Assembly (NCBI GenBank): GCA_027604185.1
Contig: JADGKB010000010.1
Span: 62,001-126,000, forward strand
Direction of reading: 5' to 3'
Source: Boothiomyces macroporosus
Lineage: Eukaryota > Chytridiomycota > Chytridiomycetes > Rhizophydiales > Terramycetaceae
Length of the DNA: 64,000 nt
A model generated the notes under the pieces. It was not told where the DNA came from. It searched no databases and saw nothing but the letters and a program-made list of their open reading frames with translations. The translations under genes were made by a program, and so were the position numbers. Below are positions 44,032 to 54,342 of this stretch, piece by piece (within the stretch, counting starts at the first letter, position 1; every line of letters begins with the position of its first letter).

Positions 44032-45362
44032 TCATCTGGTTTTTATATACACATAATGAAAGACAGCTGATACTAATACGGATATCAGGAACCATAAATC
44101 AAACCACCTTTGAAATGTTTGAAATTCCAAGTCTCCCAAGAGCGAAGTAATTACGACCCTTTGATTAGTAATAATTACCTATACTGTACGGGTAAATTAA
44201 TTCTCAACATCAACACCACACTGGACAAGTAAAATCCCATCAAGTGAGTCAGGAAAGCGATGGGTGAATCTGAATCTGTAGTAGTAGCCATCAAGGAAAC
44301 CTGTAATGAGATATAGTTACTTTGGAAAACTGCATTATGAATCCCCTAACAGCAACGATTACCATTATCCCAATCAAAATAAATGACAACTGGGCAGACC
44401 AAAACTCTAAATCCAAGTCCAAACCAAGCCAGTGGACCATAATATTTAGAATTCGAGTGACAATATCCTTTCCGTTTGTTCTGCTGAATATCAAATTGAT
44501 GATGGAAGTGAGTACTTTGTAGATACAATAAAAGGAAAAAAAGTAACCTGAGTAAGTTAATAGTAACCAAGAATATTTGAATAGATTCCTCTCCATGAAG
44601 TAGCCAGCTTTGATTTCTCTCTATCCAACAACAGGTTGTCATAATCCATAAACATTTGAGTCAAAAACATTTCTTTAGCTTGCACATCATGGCTGTTTCT
44701 CTTCTTGCTTGAAATCAATGACTCCAATGAAGATAGCAAATTATGCTCAGCTTTCTGGACATCCTTCTCTGACACTGGTCGAAGAAATACAGACAGATTG
44801 GAATATGGTGAATTTACAGCTGCAAATCCTGATAAAATCGCCATGATGGTTACTCCAACCAAACCCACTCTTCCTATTAAGGATCCCAGCATTGTATCTG
44901 AATTTGACCAGGTAAAGAAATACAATGCAAAAATGAAACTTGAACTTCCGATACTTGCAATAGCTATCCTGTTTTTAATTAACCATGGATTAAACGTCCT
45001 GTCAATGTATAGCAATATTTGATAAAAGGGAAGGATTGCGAGTACGTTGAGAATGATTAGGTATAATTGAAATGTCCAGTAAAAGGTCCTTTCCGTTGTT
45101 TGATTGAACAGTATCTCCATCAACACCAATGATAGCAAAGAAATGGAATTTGACCACACGAGGGCAAAGATTAACCTTGATTAATCTAATAAGATTACCT
45201 AATTTAGTGTTAAAAAACCTAATATTAGATTTACTCACCTAAGTTAAAATCTGAATACCTGGTAACTATGGTTGGTTTTGATCCAAAAGAAATATAAATT
45301 ATCGTCTTAAAGCCAATATAAAAATACAATATAAAACCCGCAGCCAAAAACAGAATTTCCAT
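44032..45362 (-). CDS. GPR89: Golgi pH regulator GPHR/GPR89-like anion channel, 395 aa
   Basis: Multi-span protein for counter-ion conductance during Golgi acidification. Five exons; introns at 45176-45258 (83 nt, composite), 44548-44567, 44301-44320 and 44159-44178 (20 nt each). Spliced, it aligns with GPHR along its length: an N-terminal helix pair, LIGRVGLVGVTIMAILSGFAAVNSPYSNLSVFLRPV (core), a coiled segment, SFYCIYKVLTSIINLIF, FWSAQLSFILIGIMVIVAVRG, VVITSLLGDLEF and the end QRWFDLWFLISVLVSAVF. The C-terminal exons are too short to appear as separate ORFs. The ATG lies 12 bp from that of the divergent gene. Confidence 0.92.
45176..45258 (-). other. Composite intron: four intron-like units in tandem (20+20+20+23 nt)
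   Basis: In the GPR89-like gene the frame resumes only if all 83 nt are removed: codons ACC AG join to G TTA ATC TTT GCC. Reading the minus strand, the segment is four back-to-back units, each beginning GT and ending AG with an internal TAAY: 45239-45258 (GTATTCAGATTTTAACTTAG), 45219-45238 (GTGAGTAAATCTAATATTAG), 45199-45218 (GTTTTTTAACACTAAATTAG) and a 23-nt unit at 45176-45198. Every internal junction is AG|GT. No subset of the units restores the frame without a stop except removal of all four. The spliced protein keeps the spacing of GPHR homologues. Confidence 0.85.
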
Positions 45363-45374
45363 TTTTTTTACAAA

Positions 45375-46866
45375 ATGAAATTTGGTAATCAAATTTCAAA
45401 ACTTGGACTTTTACAAAGTAGAGGAATTCATATATCAGAATATATCCCAGCCTATCATTTGAAATATACTAGATTTCCAATTAAACCAAAGAGAGAATTT
45501 CCGTATTGGATTCCGCCCAGCAACAGATTAGTTTATCCCTTCACAAAAGAGATTGAATTCAAACCAACCCAAAACTATGAACTGATTTTTAAGGTACTTT
45601 TTGCTAATGCAGATTGATAAACCCGCTTTATCCAAAAAGCAGAGAAGAGACCATGTGAACAAGTACCAGAATTTATTTGATTTATTGAAAACAATGGATA
45701 AACCATTGATATTTCAAGCAATAAGGACTTACCAAAAGAAGGGAGATTTGAAACCATTTTTATTGGGGATCAATTACTTGGAATTAAGCGATGTTTTACA
45801 ACTACAATCCCAATTGAAAATTCAACCTACAAAAACGTACTATTCGCTACTGCTGCACAAATACAAGAACCATATTTTCAGTTCTAAAGATTCTGATAAT
45901 TCAAAACTTGAAAAACTACAAGAAATGACCAAATTATTGGAAAAGATTAGATTTGAATGCTTTTCAAAACCGGAAATGTCGGATATACTGCTGGTACTTG
46001 AATGCACAATTCATTTAAAACAGGATCCGCAGGAATTGTTCAAGCAAGTGTTGACTGAATACCAGCCAGTAGTGTCCTTCTTTATCTTACTTTTGGATTA
46101 CTTTCATCAAGGATCGCCAATTGACTTGATATCCACTTGCAGGAATTACCATGTTTTACACTCGAATGCGATCCAATTAAAAATATTAGAGATTATTTCA
46201 AAGCAAGAATCTGGGGAAATACTTTCAAAATCATTAGAATTTGTTTCTATTTTGAAACGATTAAACATCAAGGTGACAGAAGAAACCTTTAATCATGTGC
46301 TAAAACTGTATTCGGATCCAAAAGAGGCTCTCGAATTTATAAAAATCAATCATTTCCGCATTTATACAAAGAACGTCAAGCGGCTCTTGCATATGAATGG
46401 TGATCAAGCAATTTCAACAGAGCTATGGCAAAGAGCGTCTGCAAACAAAAGGCTGTTATCTCTGTTCATAAGATACTGTTCTACCACCAGGGATTTCCAT
46501 ACTTTGGTCAAAATTGCAGATTCAGTCAGCGACAAGGAACAATATGTTGAATTGCTGGATGGTCTAATGGAAATAGACTCTCCGTTGGAAACTGTTAGAG
46601 TATGGAAGCAGTCCAATCTATTGCAACATGAAAAGTCTTGGAAATGGTTACTGCTTTCTATCAATTCAAGAAATACAATGCCAATGTTCACCGATATTGT
46701 CACAGAGCTGCTTTTGCATGGTCCTCCAATCCCGACAAACCTATCAGAGATCCTTGTTCTCCTGCTACAAAGAATAGGCGAAAGCGACCTTGAAAAGCGA
46801 GAGCTGTTATTGGAGCATGTAAAGGAAATGGCTCTCTTTCATCAAGATATGGAAAATATAATCTAA
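45375..46866 (+). CDS. Mitochondrial helical-repeat (PPR-like) protein, 490 aa
   Basis: Two exons over a 19-nt intron (45594-45612). The N-terminus is a basic presequence (MKFGNQISKLGLLQSRGIH) followed by Pro/Tyr-rich sequence (ypipPSNRLVYPF type), common in mitochondrial RNA-binding proteins. The rest is helix-turn-helix repeats of PPR/TPR character (TKTYYSLLLHKYK, TEETFNHVLKLY), diverged from consensus. Likely an organellar gene-expression factor; exact orthologue unknown. Divergent from GPR89 with 12 bp between start codons. Confidence 0.7.
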
Positions 46867-46889
46867 CTTTTTTTTGAAAATTTTTTAAA

Positions 46890-47942
46890 ATGAGAAAACT
46901 TTGCAGATTCATTAGACGATATTCACAGGGAATAATAATTGTAAATCAATCATACATGGGTAGCTTGTACAATGATGTGTCAACCATCAACCCCAAACCA
47001 CAGTTCAGTGTCACACAGCTCGAAACCATGTTGAATGACAACCGGAGCCTGGATGATATATGGAAGTACTATCAATGTATTACACATGATTACGACTCAC
47101 TAAAGCAAATACCTTCAACGGTTTACTCATTACTTTTCCAATCAATCTCGCGGTCGCCAAACATGGACAAAATAGACTATTTGATTAGAGATATGAAAAT
47201 GATAAGCAAGTATCCAACCCGAACAGATTTTCATTATATCCTAGATGTATGCAAGCGGTTGAATCGAGATGTATTGCTGCAAATAGAGAGATGGAAGCTG
47301 GATAAATCAAAAGCAATAGAGCTGCTTGAACTGTTGGCCAGTGATATGAAAAATATGGATGTACTGGATCAGATTCCATTAATTATTCGGATTATTTCGT
47401 TTACCCTGCCAAATCGAATTCTAACTTGGCAGATATCTGGAAAATTGATTGAGCAGCTTCCGCATGAAGTAATGCTAGAAGTATGTACATACCTTCACAG
47501 TACTGGTGTTAGATTGCCGGATCTGGCCTATACAGAGCTGTTAAAGGAGAATTCAATCGAAGCCCTAGAAATATTGATTGAAAATGAAGCCATTCGCTAT
47601 CAAAGCAATTACAATCAATTATTTCTAAAGTGTGATATCTTGAATCGGCTAGATTTAGCATCCAAATTATGGGATAAAATGATTCCACAATTTAAAAGTT
47701 CGGCACGAGTATTTACTTGGGATTCTACTTTTATCTATATCGAAATGCTCATGAAATACAACAAGCACTATGAAGCTTCGCTTGTGTTCAAGAGGTTCTT
47801 TTCTTTGCAAAACGGACAGGTTTGGACATTCAAGGAAGCGGATAATTTGATTTGGATTGCAAAGTATTGCAAATTATGCGAAAAATACGAATGTAAGCAA
47901 TTTGCAGATGAATATGACTATATTAAATGGAATTGTAAATAA
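46890..47942 (+). CDS. Second mitochondrial PPR-like protein, 350 aa
   Basis: Single exon that starts 23 bp after the previous stop. Presequence-like N-terminus (MRKLCRFIRRYSQGIIIV). Diverged helical repeats (TRTDFHYILDVCKRL, LAYTELLKENSIEALEIL, NYNQLFLKCDILNRLDLASKLWDKM). Same style as the gene just upstream, so the two may be a duplicated or functionally linked pair; residue identity by eye is low. Ends with a short aromatic C-terminus. Confidence 0.65.
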   Translation: MRKLCRFIRRYSQGIIIVNQSYMGSLYNDVSTINPKPQFSVTQLETMLNDNRSLDDIWKYYQCITHDYDSLKQIPSTVYSLLFQSISRSPNMDKIDYLIRDMKMISKYPTRTDFHYILDVCKRLNRDVLLQIERWKLDKSKAIELLELLASDMKNMDVLDQIPLIIRIISFTLPNRILTWQISGKLIEQLPHEVMLEVCTYLHSTGVRLPDLAYTELLKENSIEALEILIENEAIRYQSNYNQLFLKCDILNRLDLASKLWDKMIPQFKSSARVFTWDSTFIYIEMLMKYNKHYEASLVFKRFFSLQNGQVWTFKEADNLIWIAKYCKLCEKYECKQFADEYDYIKWNCK

Positions 47943-47974
47943 AGTTAATTGTAAACAATGCGATTTATAAATAG

Positions 47975-50084
<2,110 letters not shown>

Positions 50085-50178
50085 TCTTTGATGGGAAATT
50101 TTTGAATTTGATTTTAAGGCTGTGTCACCAAACCATTAAATAAGGAATGCAAGTAAAAAATAAGGATAGCCAAATGAC

Positions 50179-50415
50179 TTATGATTCTAAATGTCCGATT
50201 TCATAAATGGTTTGGGTTTCGGATCCATCCCAGTTAGAGCTTAAATTTATCTGCCGGAAAAGCAAATTGCTCTCTAGTCGGTCTTTAAAGTCAATCTCTA
50301 ATAGTGTGTATCGCAATGTAACCTTCAAAGTAGTTTCACAATGGTGTGTGATGCCAACTGAAACAAATTCATTTTGATGGCGCCAGTCGCCTCGTAGTCT
50401 GGATATCAATAGCAT
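50179..50415 (-). CDS. Hypothetical small protein, 78 aa
   Basis: Frame from ATG (50413-50415) to TAA. Mixed beta-like sequence (FVSVGITHH, TLKVTLRYTLLEIDF) ending in an acidic tail. A second frame just upstream on the same strand (beginning near 50530, MAHCGNKMLDFD...) also looks coding, but no GT-AG join of local type links the two in frame. It may be one gene with an intron I cannot place or two small genes. Not recognised. Confidence 0.4.
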   Translation of the reverse strand: MLLISRLRGDWRHQNEFVSVGITHHCETTLKVTLRYTLLEIDFKDRLESNLLFRQINLSSNWDGSETQTIYEIGHLES

Positions 50416-50608
50416 TCATTTAGAAAAACTACAGCAGATATTGGCCTTAGCAATGAATACACAGTTTTTCTTTTTTTCTAGAGTCAAGATTTCACAGTTG
50501 ACCATGTCAAAGTCTAACATTTTGTTGCCACAATGAGCCATGGACGCCTTCGTGGTCTTCATATAAACCTGAAGCGCAATGAAATCTATTTTTTAAATTA
50601 GATTAAAC

Positions 50609-51478
50609 ATGCAATTCTCTGTATTAAACTCGTTTGTGCTTTTATCTCTTGTATCTGCTGAAATTAATTCAAACGCTGGAAGTTTGAAAAGAAGAAGATT
50701 GTGCAAGCAGAAACCACTGTATAATCAGATGGCTGTACCTACAACTACTGCAGCTCCAGTTGTTCCTACTAAGACTGTAAAAATAACCAAGCCAACCACT
50801 ACAGTAGCTCCAAAGCCTAAACCAACCCTTGCTGTAGCCCCAGTGGCCAAATCTGCTCCAAAAGCTGTTCCAAACCCTGCTCCAAAAAGTTTTACTGCAC
50901 CAATTGTTGCAGCAGCCAAGCAAGCTACTGCTGCTGCCTCATATGTATTGGATGGATTGCAAATTCCGTCTAATCTTATCCAAAATGCAAAAGCAGCTTG
51001 CGCATACGTATCTCAAAATCTTCCTTTGGCCAATACTGGAAGCTTCCAAGCTGACTGCACCCAAATGCACAACCAGTACCGTCAGTTGGTTGGATATGCT
51101 CCTTTGACATGGGACTCAAAGCTTGAAGCATATGCTCAAAACTGGGCAAATAATTTGGCTAATACTGACTCGTTCTCCCACTCTGGTGGCCCATATGGTG
51201 AAAACCTGTTCCAAAGCACTGGTGGATTCTTTACTTGTGCTGATGCTATCAAGAGTTGGTTTGATGAATTCTCAAACTACAATGGTCAACCAATTGGTGA
51301 AGGGAACTTTGAATCTTATGGACATTTTACTCAGTTGATGTGGCCTTCTACTACTTCTGTTGGATGTGCTGCCGCCCAATATCAAAGTGGTGGAAGTACA
51401 AAACAAAGCACTGTTTGTGAGTATTCTCCTGCAGGTAACGTTGTTGGTCAAAGCGTTAGCATTCAAATTAAGCCTTAG
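50609..51478 (+). CDS. Secreted CAP/SCP-domain protein (Pry1-like), 289 aa
   Basis: Single exon. An N-terminal signal peptide (MQFSVLNSFVLLSLVSAE) precedes a low-complexity linker rich in Ala, Pro, Thr, Val and Lys (residues about 40-110), which is probably O-glycosylated, and a C-terminal CAP domain. CAP landmarks: MHNQYRQLVGYAPLTWDSKLEAYAQNWA, FSHSGGPYGENLF, YGHFTQLMWPSTTSVGCA and CEYSPAGNVVGQ. Yeast Pry proteins bind and export sterols and fatty acids; pathogen and free-living fungi both encode such proteins. Codon use in the linker is biased toward GCT/CCA. Confidence 0.93.
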   Translation: MQFSVLNSFVLLSLVSAEINSNAGSLKRRRLCKQKPLYNQMAVPTTTAAPVVPTKTVKITKPTTTVAPKPKPTLAVAPVAKSAPKAVPNPAPKSFTAPIVAAAKQATAAASYVLDGLQIPSNLIQNAKAACAYVSQNLPLANTGSFQADCTQMHNQYRQLVGYAPLTWDSKLEAYAQNWANNLANTDSFSHSGGPYGENLFQSTGGFFTCADAIKSWFDEFSNYNGQPIGEGNFESYGHFTQLMWPSTTSVGCAAAQYQSGGSTKQSTVCEYSPAGNVVGQSVSIQIKP

Positions 51479-51510
51479 TTTCACCAATAAATTTTGAATT
51501 AGATTATATT

Positions 51511-53361
51511 TCACTCTTCTAGTTTAACCAAGTTTGTCTCTAGTACTGGATCCCAAATTGATATTTCTTTTTCCAGTACTTCTAGCAACTCTTCCATCTT
51601 GCATTCCTGGCCACATAGAGGAGTCTGGCCAAAATGTGATGATACACTTGATTTCAATTTATCCAGCTTTGACTCCCATCTATCTCTCCTCCAGTTTGAC
51701 TTGAAATCCACACGGTCTTTTCTCTGCCCACATTCGCGCAATAGAGTTTTCTACATTAAAATGAATGCGTACTATATTCTCCACTTGCTCTTGACTGACT
51801 GATGATATAGGGGCTGAATCGTACGTTAGATGTTTTGGTTTGTTCTTGTCTTCTTCCCTGTTCCCAACATAGAACCAGTTAATCGCAGACACAGATTTAG
51901 GTAGCTTGGGGTCATATGGAGCTGTGTTAATGAAATTTACCGACTATCGCACCAACAAATGGCTCCACAGAATCTTTCTTTGCGTCAATTTGATTCGTAT
52001 TTGTTCTAAATAAGCCTTGGTAATTCCTTTGATTATACAAATCAATTAGCGACGGATCTGGAGCAAAGGTAGGCTACATTAATAAAAACTAACGTGACTG
52101 TGATACCTAAATTTAGATTACTTCTACCATCCAACAATGGATAATCCCTTTTCTGCCACTAACTCACGAGTAGATATTTCGCTGGCTGGGTCCAGTTCAA
52201 CATTGTAATGCCTGTCATCAAAATCTTCAACATGATCCTGTTCGATTGATTTGCAAGGCAAGGCCAGTTTAATTTCAAGAGCTTATTAGTTTGATAATAC
52301 TATTCATTTCTCCGTGCCACGTCCCAGCTAAAAACCCAATAACTTCAGTTGACATTAAATGAGAGTGTAAATCCATCATCACCAAAGCTGTTTTATGCAT
52401 GGATATTTTAAACGGTTGTGCCCCAGCTATTCCACTTCCAGGTTCACCTACATACCGCTCACAAGGAATCATTACATGTTTATCAGGTCTTGCAAATAGC
52501 GCAGTTGCTATTGGATCCATTTCAAACTTTTTTCGTTGTCTGACGGGCCTGCTCAAAGCATATTCAGTTCTAATTCCTGAAAAATCTTCGACATAATCTT
52601 CCTGGACTTTTCTTGCGACAGGCTTTTTCTTTTTTACTTTCTTCTCTAAAGGTATATGGATATTATATGGTTTGGGTATACTGGATTAGTTCCTTTTTAC
52701 ATTTCCTCAGTAATAATCAATGGTGACTCGGAGTTGGGTTTTATAGTGATTTTAATTGCCTCAGTTTTTATGCTCTGTACTGGCAATGAATCAGTATCCT
52801 TCCTTGCCTTCATGTATGGTTTGGCAGCAGCAGATTCTGGGTCTAATTCCTTTCCGCTTAGCGTGTATCCTCTCCCAGACTCCAATACCTACGTTAATGT
52901 GGGGTCACCTTTGCGGGTAGTGGAATATTGTCTCTAAACATTTTAATAAAGTATTTTTGAGCATGGCTTCTAATAGCATTCGGATCTCTTGTTTTCACAT
53001 GCTCAGTAAGCTAAAAGTCAACAACAGCTTACTTTAAGCCAATCCCTTCCGTACAGTTCAAGGCCTTCCTTGAATTTCACAACTTCCTCCTCAGTGAACT
53101 TTCCAGTGTTCATGCCTTCTGATACGGTTTTCAGTATTTTCGGAGGCTTTACTTTCACTTCTTTCTTTTCCTCCGCTATATTAATGCAACGCTACATTTA
53201 ATCTTCTTCTTTTTCCTCATCGGTGTGAAATCATCGTCCTGCTGTCTGGATCGTGGTTCGTTGTCGAATCTGTTGTAATCCTCTTCATAGTAGTCGTAGC
53301 CGTCCTCTTGCGCAAGTAATATTGCTAATGCAAGATCGGCATCTTCCTGTGACGGCGGCAT
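51511..53361 (-). CDS. MYSM1-like deubiquitinase (SANT + JAMM/MPN+), 555 aa
   Basis: Probable zinc-dependent histone H2A deubiquitinase. Ten exons; introns at 53178-53197, 53011-53032, 52889-52908, 52681-52700, 52282-52300, 52107-52127, 52074-52093, 51922-51940 and 51751-51772 (19-22 nt). The SANT domain (GKFTEEEVVKFKEGLELYGRDW...IRSHAQKYF) is near residues 75-135. The MPN+ domain has STEVIGFLAG and the full JAMM motif HSHPTFAPDPSLID, i.e. H-x-H-x10-D with the upstream Glu, so it should be active. The exon with the HSH residues is only 13 nt. Human MYSM1 has a SWIRM domain between SANT and MPN; I see none here. Confidence 0.88.
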
Positions 53362-53378
53362 TGTAAGATTAATCCGTG

Positions 53379-53561
53379 ATGATATTGGATGGAAAGGAAA
53401 AAACTGGACATAAAATCTTTGGACAAGTTCTTATTAAATCTTTATACAACCAAATGGTTCTCCAAACTGCGGGCAATCAGATGCTTATCGTTCATGACAC
53501 CAGCCACCCAATTGATATTACCCAGCTGTGCAAGATCTGGACCTTGCGGAGTGAACGGTAA
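53379..53561 (+). CDS. Possible OB-fold mini-protein, 60 aa
   Basis: ATG to TAA with no intron. Starts 17 bp from the divergent MYSM1-like ATG and stops 8 bp from the convergent TIP41 stop, so it fills the gap exactly. The strand pattern (HKIFGQVLIKSL, MVLQTAGNQMLIVHD) recalls the small OB-folds of Rpa3/Ten1 proteins, but the length is only half a typical OB-fold and no family motif is decisive. Real-gene status rests on spacing and reading-frame quality. Confidence 0.4.
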   Translation: MILDGKEKTGHKIFGQVLIKSLYNQMVLQTAGNQMLIVHDTSHPIDITQLCKIWTLRSER

Positions 53562-53569
53562 TTTCTAAG

Positions 53570-54295
53570 TTAGAAACAGACTACAGCGACAAGCTCTGAG
53601 TGCGGAATTACTTTTTGTTGAAACTCTCTTACTAGCACATCTGTTCCAAATTCATGGTATAACCTTGTGTCATTAATCATTGCGACCACTCCATCAACTC
53701 GAACGAATTGGCGTTGAAGCACCAGAAAATTGTTTGGCATTACTCGCAATCGTTAGTGAGCCTTACCACTTTGATGGATAATATTGAAGTTCCGTTATCC
53801 CCAAGTTCATCCTCAAACAGCAGCACTTCATCATAAAACAGAATCGGATCTGGAGAAGTCAACTTTGAAAGGTCAATTTCTGTCGATCCTTGAGTAAATA
53901 CTTCCGGACAGGTTCCTTTGTAGAGGGAAGTGTATGTCCAGTCATATGGTTTAATGATATTCTTGATCCCAGTGTGGGTTTTCAGACTAGCATTTGTCCA
54001 TTTTTCTGATATCGCTACTTTGATTCTATCTGCCGAGTCGTGGGAATCATCGACCATTTTCAATGCATCTACCGCATTGAATGAGATCAGTATTTTCTTT
54101 GGGGTGGTAACTTCTAGCCTGTTGTTTCCAAAAAACATTTCTGGAAATGGAATCCTGATTTCATCAGATAAACTAATTAACAATCAAATACTCTGATAAT
54201 TCCTGGGAATTTAATATCGGCTTTTTGGTAGTTTTTATTTCCCAGCCTTTGATTCGGATTGTCCCGTTTGGTTTATCAATTGAAATATCGTTCAT
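53570..54295 (-). CDS. TIP41: TIP41-like TOR pathway protein, 228 aa
   Basis: Regulator of PP2A-like phosphatases downstream of TOR (binds Tap42 in yeast). Three exons; introns at 54173-54191 (19 nt) and 53747-53766 (20 nt, GT...TG). Family landmarks: IRIKGWEIKTTKKPIL, IPFPEMFFGNNRLEV, FNAVDALKMV, PYDWTYTSLYKGT, DPILFYDEVLLFEDELGDNGTSILSIKV, then after the second junction RVMPNNFLVLQRQFVRVDGV and INDTRLYHEFG. The IKV/RVMP join is exactly conserved in TIP41 proteins, which fixes the second splice site despite its unusual TG end. Confidence 0.93.
53747..53766 (-). other. 20-nt intron with GT-TG termini in TIP41
   Basis: On the minus strand, the 20 bases run GTAAGGCTCACTAACGATTG. The 5' site (GTAAG), length and branch-like CTAAC all match neighbouring introns, but the 3' end is TG. 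Using the next AG (four bases downstream) leaves a TAA in frame and destroys the conserved IKV-RVMP join. Either this is a genuine GT-TG intron or a single base (A read as T in GATAG) is wrong. Confidence 0.75.
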
Positions 54296-54342
54296 CAAAT
54301 TTTGAAAAAATCAATTTCTTGTTGCACTATTTATTGAATATC

